From Mycolicibacterium vinylchloridicum (lineage in GTDB: Bacteria > Actinomycetota > Actinomycetes > Mycobacteriales > Mycobacteriaceae), in the NCBI RefSeq assembly GCF_013404075.1, contig NZ_JACBJQ010000016.1:1-64000 (forward strand): a stretch of 64,000 nt of DNA, written 5' to 3'. A model generated the notes under the pieces. It did not search any database and was not told the DNA's origin. It saw nothing but the letters and a program-made list of their open reading frames with translations. Numbering within the stretch: the first letter of the stretch is position 1; each line of letters starts with the position of its first letter. Below are positions 28,166 through 35,821 of this stretch, one piece after another. Made by a program: the position numbers and the translations under genes.

Positions 28166-29266
28166 TCAGCCGGTCCGCCGTTGGACTTCCAGCGCCTTCA
28201 GAACGTCGTCGGCTTTCACCCCGCCGATCACCTGGCCGTCGTCGTCGACGGCCACCCCCAGCCCGGCGGGCGAGGACAGCGCCGCATCCAGGGCCAGCCG
28301 AAGCGTGCCGTCCGGCCCGAACAACGATCCGCCCGCAATGGTGCTGTCGTACAACGAACTTCCACCGCGGTGCAGCTGCACACCTTCAGCGTTGAGCCAC
28401 GCATACGGCTGGCCGTCGTCCTTGGTCACCAGCCGCCATTGCCCCGGCTGCAAGGAGAGCGCGTCGATCTCGGCCTCTTTGACCGTCTGAATGTCATGCA
28501 TCGGCAACCCGGCCGCCTGCCGGAACTGCAGGCCCCGGTAGCCGCGGTCAGTGCCGATGAAGCCGGAGACGAATTCGTTTGCGGGATTGGACAACAGCCG
28601 CGCCGGGGCATCGTACTGCTGCAGGGTGCCGCCGGGCCCGAACACCGCGACCCGGTCACCGAGCTTGATCGCCTCGTCGATGTCGTGCGTGACGAAAACG
28701 ATGGTCTTCTGCAATTCGCCCTGCAGGCGCAGGATTTCGGCCTGCAGTTCGTCGCGCACCACCGGATCGACTGCCGAGAACGGTTCGTCCATCAACAACA
28801 CCGGCGGATCGGCGGCCAAGGCGCGGGCGACGCCGACCCGCTGCTGCTGGCCGCCGGACAACTGCGCCGGATACCGGTCCCCCAGCTTGGGATCCAGACC
28901 CACCCGCTCCAACACCTCGTAGGCGGCCTTGCGCGCCGTACGCCGTGACTCACCCTTGAGCACCGGCACCGTCGCGACGTTGTCGATCACCCGCTGGTGC
29001 GGCATCAGCCCACCGCTTTGAATGACATAGCCGATGCCGAGTCGCAGCTTCACCGGATTGACGGTGGCGATGTCGCGCCCGGCCACGGTGATCGTGCCGG
29101 AGGTGGGGTCGATCATCCGGTTGATCATCCGCATCGAGGTGGTCTTGCCGCAGCCCGACGGGCCGACGAAGACCGTCAGTGTGCCGGTCGGCACCTCCAT
29201 GCTCAGCTCGTCGACGGCGACGGTGCCATCCGGGTACGTCTTGGTGACCGCTTCGAAGGTGATCAT
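28166..29266 (-). CDS. proV: Glycine-betaine-type ABC transporter ATPase ProV
   Basis: ATPase of 366 residues with Walker A GPSGCGKTT, signature LSGGQQQRVGVARAL, Walker B VLLMDEPF and switch FVTHDID. The C-terminal third has a CBS-like regulatory region (APARLLSNPANEFVSGFIG, then two repeats to about residue 360), which in OpuA/OpuC relatives responds to ionic strength. The start codon directly abuts the proX stop (TAGATG). Whether the cargo here is betaine or something else is not known; the M. tuberculosis homologue has been debated. Confidence 0.9.
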   Translation of the reverse strand: MITFEAVTKTYPDGTVAVDELSMEVPTGTLTVFVGPSGCGKTTSMRMINRMIDPTSGTITVAGRDIATVNPVKLRLGIGYVIQSGGLMPHQRVIDNVATVPVLKGESRRTARKAAYEVLERVGLDPKLGDRYPAQLSGGQQQRVGVARALAADPPVLLMDEPFSAVDPVVRDELQAEILRLQGELQKTIVFVTHDIDEAIKLGDRVAVFGPGGTLQQYDAPARLLSNPANEFVSGFIGTDRGYRGLQFRQAAGLPMHDIQTVKEAEIDALSLQPGQWRLVTKDDGQPYAWLNAEGVQLHRGGSSLYDSTIAGGSLFGPDGTLRLALDAALSSPAGLGVAVDDDGQVIGGVKADDVLKALEVQRRTG

Positions 29267-30211
29267 CTACTTCCCGATCGGCTTGTCGAAACCGTTGTCG
29301 CGGATCCATTTTCGCGCCGCCTCGTCGGGATCGACCCCGGAGTTCCCGGACACCGCGGTATTGAGTTCGATGAGGCCCTCGGTGCTCAGCTTGGCCGACA
29401 CCGCATCGAGCACCTGCTTGAGTTCGTCGGATTTCTTCTGCGAACTCACCAGCGGCACAACGTTGGCGGCCAGGAAGTTGTTCTTTGGGTCCTCGAGCAC
29501 CACCAGCTTGTTCTCCGGGATGGCCGGCGAGGTGCTGAAAATGTCGGCGGCAGTGACGGTGCCGTCCACCAGTGCACGCACCGTCGCGGGACCACCACCA
29601 TCACTGATCGCGACGAAGTTGTCCGGCTTGATGTCCAGGCCGTACTTGGCTTTCAGCCCGGGCAGCCCCTCGGTGCGGTTGAGGAATTCCGAGGGCGCAC
29701 CGAACTTGACCTCCGCGGAATGCGCCGCCAAATCCCCGATTGTCTTGAGATTCCACTTCTGCGCGGTGGATTCGGAAACCGCGACAGTGTCGGTGTCGTT
29801 GGCCGGCGAGGGGGTCAGGATCGACAGATCGCCGGGAAGCGCCCGGACCAACGCCAGCTCCACCTGGTCGGGTGTGGTCACCGTGGTCTTGGGATCGAAG
29901 TACTGCAACAGGTTTCCGGTGTACTCCGGCACCAGGTCGATCGAGTGATCGCGGACGGCGGGGATGTAGGTCTCTCGGCTGCCGATGCCAAATTGCCGCC
30001 CCACTGTGAAACCGTTCGCTTCTAAGGCCTGCGCATAGATCTCGGCGATGATCTTCGATTCCGGGAAGTCCGCAGATCCCACGACGAGCGTCTTGAGATC
30101 ACCCGATGCCGATCCCCCGCCGAGCGGATTAGCACTCCCGCACCCCGCGACTACCAGCATGAACAGCGTCGCTACCAACCACAATCGCTTGCCGCCCCGC
30201 GACGCCTTCAT
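29267..30211 (-). CDS. proX: Substrate-binding lipoprotein ProX
   Basis: 314-residue periplasmic-type binding protein (OpuAC family). The signal peptide ends in the lipobox VAGC (Cys24), so it is membrane anchored. The mature part begins LVVGSADFPESKIIAEIYAQAL, typical of quaternary-amine binding proteins, followed by two lobes to residue 314. It is the first gene of the operon proX-proV-proW-proZ-glycolipid-binding gene, running leftward. The ligand cannot be read from the sequence. Confidence 0.9.
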   Translation of the reverse strand: MKASRGGKRLWLVATLFMLVVAGCGSANPLGGGSASGDLKTLVVGSADFPESKIIAEIYAQALEANGFTVGRQFGIGSRETYIPAVRDHSIDLVPEYTGNLLQYFDPKTTVTTPDQVELALVRALPGDLSILTPSPANDTDTVAVSESTAQKWNLKTIGDLAAHSAEVKFGAPSEFLNRTEGLPGLKAKYGLDIKPDNFVAISDGGGPATVRALVDGTVTAADIFSTSPAIPENKLVVLEDPKNNFLAANVVPLVSSQKKSDELKQVLDAVSAKLSTEGLIELNTAVSGNSGVDPDEAARKWIRDNGFDKPIGK

Positions 30212-30271
30212 GTGCGTCCTTTCACCCGGCCCGTTTCACCGACAGTAACGGCAGTGACCGCCACCCGCCCA

Positions 30272-30311
30272 GGTTTAAACCCCGGTTGTTTGCTTATCGC
30301 CCCGAAGGGGC
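30272..30311. promoter_or_regulatory. Palindrome and hairpin in the proX / LapA-like divergent promoter region
   Basis: GGTTTAAACC (30272-30281) is a perfect 10-bp palindrome in the 112-bp gap between two divergent genes. GCCCC-GAA-GGGGC (30299-30311) is a short strong hairpin 12 nt before the start of the LapA-like gene, where it may affect translation. No regulator can be assigned. Confidence 0.4.
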
Positions 30312-30323
30312 AAAGATGACGTG

Positions 30324-30695
30324 ATGAGCAGTGAATTGCCGGGACCGCCCAACGAGCCGATGCCACCGGTTGCGCCTGCGCCGACGCCGCCGGAACCGCC
30401 GACGCCCGGCCCGGTCGCAAACGTGTCGGAGGTCAAGTTCACCCGGGCTGCGGCATTGTGGTCGTCGGTGATCGCCGGGTTCTTGGTCCTGACGGTCCTG
30501 CTGATCTTCATCGCACAGAACACCGAATCGGCATCGTTCGCGTTCTTCGGCTGGCGCTGGTCGCTTCCGTTGGGAGTGGCGATCCTGATGGCGGCGGTGG
30601 CCGGCGGCCTGGTGACCGTCCTGGCCGGCGCCGCGCGGATCTTCCAGCTCCGCCGTGCGGCGAAGAAGAACCTCAAAGCCGCCAGAAGGAACTAG
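30324..30695 (+). CDS. LapA-domain (DUF1049) membrane protein
   Basis: 123-residue membrane protein: a Pro-rich cytoplasmic N-terminus (PPVAPAPTPPEPPTPGP), two hydrophobic helices (about residues 45-65 and 80-100) joined by NTESASFAFFGWRWSLPLG, and a basic C-terminal tail. The FIAQNTE segment is the LapA_dom signature. A GTG immediately precedes the ATG and could also be the start. This corresponds in position to M. tuberculosis Rv3760. Its last 4 nt overlap the end of the convergent kinase gene. Confidence 0.8.
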   Translation: MSSELPGPPNEPMPPVAPAPTPPEPPTPGPVANVSEVKFTRAAALWSSVIAGFLVLTVLLIFIAQNTESASFAFFGWRWSLPLGVAILMAAVAGGLVTVLAGAARIFQLRRAAKKNLKAARRN

Positions 30696-31717
30696 GCGAG
30701 TGTCTGTAGGCCGCGCGCGATCAGGACGGCGACGGCCTGCCCCGCGCGGTCGTCGTTGTCCGGAGTGTCTGCAGCCATCCGCCTGCGGAAGTCAATGCCG
30801 GCCGCGATGATGGCCAGCTTGAAGTATCCCAGCGCCATCTGAAATTCCCAGTGTGCCAGTTCATTTCCCGACATCACCGAATAGCGGTGGGCCAGCTCGT
30901 CCGCAGACGGCATCTGCGGTGCGGTCCAGGCCGTCTCCTCGTTGAGGATCAGGTTCAACGCCGGATCGCGGTGCACGCACATCAGCGCCGCATCCGAGAG
31001 CGGGTCGCCGAGCGTGGACATCTCCCAATCGAGCACGGCCCGAACAACAGTCGGGTCACCGGAGTCCAGGATCGTGTTGTCGATGCGGTAGTCGCCGTGC
31101 ACGATCGAGGTGCGGCTCTGCTCGGGCACCGCATCCGCCAGCTCCGCGTGTAGTCGTTCGACATCGCCGTCGCGCGGATCGTCGGCCAGCCGGACGTGTT
31201 GCCACTGCGAACCCCACCGCCGCACTTGGCGTTCGAGGTAACCGCTCGGCTTACCGAAATCGCTCAAGCCCACCGCGCTCGGGTCGACCTCGTGCAGGTC
31301 GACGAGCACCCGGATCAGACTGTCGACGCACGCGCTGACCACCTCGGGGCCACCGAGGGCGTCCAGCTCGGCACGGCTGCGAACCACATTGCCCGCGACG
31401 TATTCGACCATCTGGAACGGCGCACCCAGCACCGAGTCGTCGTCGCGCATCGTGACCGCGCGAGCGACGGGCACAGGGCTGTCGGCCAAAGCGGCCACCA
31501 CACGGTATTCGCGGCCCATGTCGTGGGCCGACGGGGTGAGGCCGTGCAGCGGCGGGCGGCGCAGCACCCACTTGGAGGCGTCGTCGAACACCAGGAAGGT
31601 CAGGTTGGACCGACCGCCGGAGATGAACTCGCCCCGTAGCTCACCGGTGCGCGGGATGCCCGCTGCTCGCAGATGCCGGTCCAGTGCCGCCAGGTCGAGA
31701 CCGTCCAGTGAAGTCAT
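30692..31717 (-). CDS. APH-fold kinase, 'FadE36'-like (module A)
   Basis: Aminoglycoside-phosphotransferase-fold kinase of 341 residues. It is the positional and sequence counterpart of the gene named fadE36 in M. tuberculosis, but it has no acyl-CoA dehydrogenase domain. Kinase features: glycine-rich GGRSNLTF, the ATP-binding Lys equivalent in KWVLRRPP, the catalytic loop IVHGDYRIDN and the metal-binding DWEMSTLGDP. The APH kinases in hydroxy-acyl-CoA pathways (LvaA; the kinase domains of ACAD10/11) have the same signatures, so a lipid or acyl-CoA substrate is likelier than an antibiotic (inference). A phosphatase gene lies directly upstream on the same strand, and a perfect palindrome sits at the start codon. 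Confidence 0.85.
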   Translation of the reverse strand: MTSLDGLDLAALDRHLRAAGIPRTGELRGEFISGGRSNLTFLVFDDASKWVLRRPPLHGLTPSAHDMGREYRVVAALADSPVPVARAVTMRDDDSVLGAPFQMVEYVAGNVVRSRAELDALGGPEVVSACVDSLIRVLVDLHEVDPSAVGLSDFGKPSGYLERQVRRWGSQWQHVRLADDPRDGDVERLHAELADAVPEQSRTSIVHGDYRIDNTILDSGDPTVVRAVLDWEMSTLGDPLSDAALMCVHRDPALNLILNEETAWTAPQMPSADELAHRYSVMSGNELAHWEFQMALGYFKLAIIAAGIDFRRRMAADTPDNDDRAGQAVAVLIARGLQTLA

Positions 31718-31718
31718 C

Positions 31719-31732
31719 AGCTATGTATAGCT
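31719..31732. promoter_or_regulatory. Palindromic candidate operator at start of kinase A
   Basis: AGCTAT-GT-ATAGCT is a perfect inverted repeat; extending by three bases on each side adds two more matches (ATC/AAT, one mismatch). It begins 2 bp upstream of the kinase start codon and overlaps the stop codon of the phosphatase gene. The position suits a repressor; none can be named. Confidence 0.5.
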
Positions 31733-32339
31733 AATAGCGCTGGTTGCGCGGCAAGAGGTCCCAAACGTGCTCGGTGGTGTTCACCGCGGCCACGGTGGCG
31801 AACCCGTTGCGGGCATAGAGCAGGCGGGTGATCGACACGTAGTCGATCGGGAACGACAGCAGCCGCTTGGTGCCCAACAGCTCGTGCAGGATCACGTTGA
31901 TCACCCCGCCGTGGCTGAATACGGCCACCGTGTCGTCGTGCCCGGCGGCCTCGACGATGTCGGACAACGCCGCGGCGATCCGGCCGCGGAACTCACCCTC
32001 GTCCACACTGCTGGGCAGCCGGCCTTCGGCCATCCGCGCCCACTCCTCGGGCTTCTCCTTGCGCACCTGTTCGATCGGCACGTAGTGAGACAGCCCGCGG
32101 TCGTATTCAGCGAGCCGATCGTCGATGTCGAGGGTCAGGTCAAGGGCCTTCGCGACGGGCTCACCAGTCTGGATCGCCCGGCGTTGCGGACTACTGACCA
32201 GTCGCGTGATCGGAAATCGGGCCAGCGCCTCAGGCAGCCGGTCGGCCTGCCGCCACCCGTCCTCGGACAGTTCAGGATCGGCCCCTTCGCCCGCCTCGGT
32301 CCGGTGCGGCAACGCATGTCTGACGAGCAACAGCTGCAT
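31731..32339 (-). CDS. Histidine phosphatase (phosphoglycerate-mutase fold)
   Basis: Histidine phosphatase superfamily protein of 202 residues from the ATG at 32339. The catalytic motif is LLLVRHALPHRT with His at position 8 (RHA in place of RHG), the second conserved Arg follows in VSSPQRRAIQTGEP, and the later catalytic His lies in FSHGGVINV. Length is normal. It is followed by the APH-fold kinase after 13 nt and may be co-transcribed with it, a kinase/phosphatase pair. Substrate unknown. Confidence 0.82.
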   Translation of the reverse strand: MQLLLVRHALPHRTEAGEGADPELSEDGWRQADRLPEALARFPITRLVSSPQRRAIQTGEPVAKALDLTLDIDDRLAEYDRGLSHYVPIEQVRKEKPEEWARMAEGRLPSSVDEGEFRGRIAAALSDIVEAAGHDDTVAVFSHGGVINVILHELLGTKRLLSFPIDYVSITRLLYARNGFATVAAVNTTEHVWDLLPRNQRY

Positions 32340-32358
32340 GCGTGCAACGATAAAGCCC

Positions 32359-33414
32359 ATGCGCGCCTTCGTCTGTCCGGTGTGCCACAACTTCGTTCCG
32401 TTCGAGGGCAGCACCTGTCAGTCGTGCGGCACCGAGGTGGGCCTGCACCTGGCAAGCAGGTCGATGATCGCTCTGACCCACGGGGCCGCGACGGTCGACG
32501 ATGTCCGGTGGACGCGCTGCACCCAGTCCGGGCCGCTGGCGTGCAATTGGCTGGCGTCGGAGTCCACCGACATCGCGGCCCGCGGACGGTGCCTCGCTCA
32601 CTCGCTGATCCGGCGCGAACCCGATCCGGACGACACGATCGCCAGGGAAAAGTTGCCGACGGCCACGCTGGCATTGCGCCGGCTGGTCTACCAGCTCGAC
32701 GACCTCGGCCTTCCGGTCGACCCGTACTGGCGCCGCGAGGGCGGCCTCGCTTTCGATCTGCTGTCCAGCTTCAGCACCGGCGAGCGGATCACGATCGGCC
32801 ACGCCGACGGCGTGATCACCATCGATCTGGTGGAATCCCTTGACGCATACCGGGAATCGCTGCGGGTACAACTCGGCGAGCCGTACCGCACGATGCTGGG
32901 CCACTTCCGCCACGAAGCCGGTCACTACTACCAGAACGTCCTCGTCGAGACCGGTGCGGGTGCCGCGCGCTACCTCGAGCGCTGCCGCGAACTGTTCGGC
33001 GACGAACGGGCCAGCTACACCGAGGCTTTGGCCCGCCACTACGAGCACGGTGCACCGGCCGGCTGGCAGGCGTCGTTCATCTCGGAGTACGCCACCATGC
33101 ATCCCTGGGAAGATTTCGCCGAGTGCTTCGCGCATTACCTGCACATCACCGACACGATCGACACCAGCCGGGAGGCGGGCATGGTGCTGCACGCGGACCG
33201 GGTGCGCTTCGCCGCGCCGCGTGACGTCACGCCGCTGGAGTCCTATGCCGAAGCGCCCATCGAGCAGCTGCTCGACGACTGGAGCTGGATTTCGCTGTTC
33301 TTCAACCGGGTCAACACCGCGATGGGCAAGGGCCCGCTCTACCCGTTCCAGATCACCGGGCCGGTTGCCGACAAGCTGGGGTTCGTGCACACCGTGGTGC
33401 GGGCTACCGTTTGA
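32359..33414 (+). CDS. Putative zinc-binding metallopeptidase with zinc ribbon
   Basis: 351 residues. The N-terminus is a zinc ribbon (CPVC ... CQSCG, residues 6-25), and the core holds a gluzincin-like HExxH in FRHEAGHYYQN with a following conserved ERASYTEALARHYEHG, then a segment DFAECFAHYLHITDTIDT. This is the Peptidase_Mx / DUF2248 type, widespread in bacteria and of unknown biological role. The ATG at 32359 is 19 bp from the divergent phosphatase start; an upstream in-frame start would lie inside that gene. The last 11 nt overlap the convergent acyl-CoA dehydrogenase. Confidence 0.85.
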   Translation: MRAFVCPVCHNFVPFEGSTCQSCGTEVGLHLASRSMIALTHGAATVDDVRWTRCTQSGPLACNWLASESTDIAARGRCLAHSLIRREPDPDDTIAREKLPTATLALRRLVYQLDDLGLPVDPYWRREGGLAFDLLSSFSTGERITIGHADGVITIDLVESLDAYRESLRVQLGEPYRTMLGHFRHEAGHYYQNVLVETGAGAARYLERCRELFGDERASYTEALARHYEHGAPAGWQASFISEYATMHPWEDFAECFAHYLHITDTIDTSREAGMVLHADRVRFAAPRDVTPLESYAEAPIEQLLDDWSWISLFFNRVNTAMGKGPLYPFQITGPVADKLGFVHTVVRATV

Positions 33415-34564
33415 CCGGCGGCGCGTAGGCGGGCCGGCCGAGGCCGAGGATCTGCTGGGCGATCATATTGCGGAAGATCTCCAGCGTGCCGCCGTAAATG
33501 CCTACCGGAGAGGCCAATCGGAAGATGTATTCGGCACCCCCGTCGTCGGCGGCACCCTTGGTCTCGACCGGCAGGCTGGCGGCAGCGCCGAGAATGTCCA
33601 TCAGGTCGGGTGCGATGTCGCGCATGGTCTGGGCGATCAACACCCGACCTGACATCGCCGGAGCGCTCAAGGCGGCCTCCAGGCGGGCGGCGGCTCGGCC
33701 CAGTCGGTAGGCGACAGCATCGTCGTCGACCCGTGCCACGGCGGCGACCCCGTCCACTGCCTCGGCTGTCAGCAAGATGTGCTCGGTCATCGTCGCCAGC
33801 TTGTCCAGCCCTTCGGCGTTGCGGTCGACCGTGCCGTGTTCGGAGTTGAGAGCATCCCGCAAGACAGCCCAGCCGCCGTTGACCTCACCGATGCGGTACT
33901 TGTCGTCGACGCGGACGTCGCTGTAGTAGGTGATGTTGGTGCGGTCGCCGTCGACAGTGCGGATGCCCTGCACCTCCACCCCCGGCGAGTCCATCGGGAC
34001 CAGGAACATCGTCAGGTTCTTGTGCTTGGGCGCGTCTGGATCGGAGTTGGTGATCAGGAAGACGTACTGGGCGTTGTGCGCGTTCGAGGTGAACATCTTG
34101 GCGCCATTGACAATCCACGCGTCGCCGTCGCGTACTGCCTTGGTCTTGACCGTCGCGACATCCGATCCGCCCTCGGGCTCGGTATAACCCAGGCACAGCC
34201 GGGTGCGGCCGGCGAGCACCTCCGGCAGGAGCTCGGCAAGCAGGTCGGGGTGGGCGAACTTGACCAGTGTCCTGGCGACCATCATGGTGGTCGGCCAGTG
34301 GAACCACGGAGCGTGCGCACGCCCGATCTCCAGCTCGAAGATCCTGCGCTGCACGGCGCTGAAGCCGCCGTCGGCCTCGGTGTTGAAGTCCCTGGCCAGG
34401 TAGCCCAGCTCGGCGAGCGCCAGGTGCAGGCCCTCATGGAAGTTCTCGCCGGTCTCCCGGTCGTGACGATGGACGTCCTCGGTCACCAGGCGGTCGAGAT
34501 CAGCGCGCAGCTCACGCTGGAACGCCTCGTCTTCCTCAGACAACACGACTTGGGAGAAGTCCAC
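33404..34564 (-). CDS. Acyl-CoA dehydrogenase (FadE-type, module A)
   Basis: FAD-dependent acyl-CoA dehydrogenase of 386 residues. The FAD/substrate region shows LGYTEPEGGSDVATVKTKA and GAKMFTSNAHNAQY, and the C-terminal domain ends with IYGGTLEIFRNMIAQQILGLGRP. The usual catalytic Glu of the xYEGT motif is Gly here (IYGGT), so the base must be elsewhere, as in isovaleryl-CoA dehydrogenase or the sterol-side-chain FadE heterodimers. A partner subunit is possible. GTG start at 34564. It lies 13 bp after the CaiB-type gene on the same strand. Confidence 0.88.
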   Translation of the reverse strand: MDFSQVVLSEEDEAFQRELRADLDRLVTEDVHRHDRETGENFHEGLHLALAELGYLARDFNTEADGGFSAVQRRIFELEIGRAHAPWFHWPTTMMVARTLVKFAHPDLLAELLPEVLAGRTRLCLGYTEPEGGSDVATVKTKAVRDGDAWIVNGAKMFTSNAHNAQYVFLITNSDPDAPKHKNLTMFLVPMDSPGVEVQGIRTVDGDRTNITYYSDVRVDDKYRIGEVNGGWAVLRDALNSEHGTVDRNAEGLDKLATMTEHILLTAEAVDGVAAVARVDDDAVAYRLGRAAARLEAALSAPAMSGRVLIAQTMRDIAPDLMDILGAAASLPVETKGAADDGGAEYIFRLASPVGIYGGTLEIFRNMIAQQILGLGRPAYAPPVKR

Positions 34565-34567
34565 GCC

Positions 34568-34593
34568 GTTACACTACTCAGCGCTGTTGTAAC
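34568..34593. promoter_or_regulatory. Inverted repeat GTTACA/TGTAAC before acyl-CoA dehydrogenase A
   Basis: GTTACA (34568-34573) and TGTAAC (34588-34593) are perfect 6-bp arms with a 14-nt spacer, immediately upstream of the dehydrogenase GTG and across the stop of the preceding gene. Arm length is modest, so chance cannot be excluded. Confidence 0.25.
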
Positions 34594-35738
34594 TCCGCCA
34601 GAATCTCCTCGGTGTGCTCGCCGAGCTTCGGGGCCGCCGACCGGGGCGCCCACGGGGTGCCGTGGAAATCCGCAGGTGTGGCAACCATCGGAAGCGAACC
34701 GCCCTCGTCGGGCACGTCGACGAGACCGCCCGCGGCGTGGAACTGCTCGTCGCCGAGGACATCCTCCATCGAATTCACCGGGGACCAGAACAGGTCCGGC
34801 TCGGCATCGAACGCCTCGGCCCATTCGGCGAGTGTCTTGGTTGCGAAGATCCCGTCGAGCGTGGCGATGAGCTCACGGGAGTTGATGGCGCGGTCGCGGG
34901 CAGTGGTAAACCTGCTGTCGCTCAACCACTCCGGATGCCCCACTGCCCGGCAGAGCGACGGCCAGTGCCGGTCGGCTTCCAGCCCGACTATCCAGAACCG
35001 CCGTCCATCAGCGGCAAGATAATTGTTCATGCACGGGTTGAACATCGACTCGCGCTGACCGATCGCGATAGGCCGCCCGCTCAGCAGGAACGTGTTGAGG
35101 TCGAAGCTGACGGTGTAGGTGCCCTGGCGGTACAGCGACGTGGTGACCAGCTGCCCCTCGCCGGTGCGGGCGCGTGCGACGAGCGCGGCGTTGATGGCCG
35201 CAGCGAGCGTCATCCCGGTCATGTGGTCGCCCATCCCGCCGCGCTGGAAGGGCGGGCTGTCGCCGGGGCGGGTGAGCAGGTCGGCCACCCCGGAGCGCGC
35301 CCAGAACGCCGCGACGTCATATGCCGGACGGTTCGCTTCGGGCCCCTTCTCGCCGTAGCCGGTGATCAGCCCGTACACCAGAGCTGGATTGAGCGCAGCC
35401 ACGTTCGGATAATCGAGGTCGAGCCGGCTCAGCGCGTCGGGCCGCACGTTCGTGATGAAAACATCTGCGCCGGAGAGCAATTGGCGTGCAGTCGCCAACC
35501 CACCGTCGGTGGTCAGATCGAGCACGATGCTGCGCTTGGACCGGTTGTCCATTTCGAACGGCGGGTTGCCGCCATCGTCGAGGCCGAGCATCCGGCCGAA
35601 CATGCGGGCCGGGTCACCGGTGGGCGGTTCGATCTTGACGACGTCGGCGCCCCAATCCGCAAGGATTCCCCCGGCAGCCGGACCGGCGACCCACACGCCA
35701 AGCTCGACAACCCTGATGCCTTCCAACGGACCGGCCAT
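34578..35738 (-). CDS. CaiB/BaiF-family CoA-transferase
   Basis: Class III CoA-transferase of 386 residues. It has the family pattern GIRVVELGVWVAGPAAGGILADWGADVVKIEPPTGDPAR at the N-terminus (described here by its first and last elements), NRSKRSIVLDL, and VYGLITGYGEKGPEANRPAYD, with the catalytic Asp in MGDHMTGMTLAAA. It transfers CoA between a CoA-ester and a free acid or acts as an acyl-CoA racemase; the substrate is not evident. It is transcribed divergently from the kinase operon at 35822, with the palindromic operator between. Confidence 0.88.
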   Translation of the reverse strand: MAGPLEGIRVVELGVWVAGPAAGGILADWGADVVKIEPPTGDPARMFGRMLGLDDGGNPPFEMDNRSKRSIVLDLTTDGGLATARQLLSGADVFITNVRPDALSRLDLDYPNVAALNPALVYGLITGYGEKGPEANRPAYDVAAFWARSGVADLLTRPGDSPPFQRGGMGDHMTGMTLAAAINAALVARARTGEGQLVTTSLYRQGTYTVSFDLNTFLLSGRPIAIGQRESMFNPCMNNYLAADGRRFWIVGLEADRHWPSLCRAVGHPEWLSDSRFTTARDRAINSRELIATLDGIFATKTLAEWAEAFDAEPDLFWSPVNSMEDVLGDEQFHAAGGLVDVPDEGGSLPMVATPADFHGTPWAPRSAAPKLGEHTEEILAELQQR

Positions 35739-35783
35739 CGTTGCCCCTTTCGTCTGCGCCCAAAGGCTAGTGGTTCAGCGCGC

Positions 35784-35800
35784 GGAGAATGCTATTCTCC
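35784..35800. promoter_or_regulatory. Candidate TetR operator in divergent promoter
   Basis: GGAGAATGCTATTCTCC is a perfect inverted repeat with 7-bp arms and a 3-nt centre. It lies in the 83-bp gap between the divergent CoA-transferase (35738) and kinase (35822) genes, 21 bp before the kinase ATG. The kinase operon encodes a TetR-family regulator four genes downstream, its natural ligand. Size and symmetry fit TetR-type sites. Confidence 0.65.
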
Positions 35801-35821
35801 ACAAGGAGAGTGAGGAGTTCC

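Noticed and set aside
30692..31717. Antibiotic-resistance role for the three APH-fold kinases
   Set aside because: All three are in lipid/CoA gene neighbourhoods beside acyl-CoA dehydrogenases, and the family is broad; nothing points to aminoglycosides.
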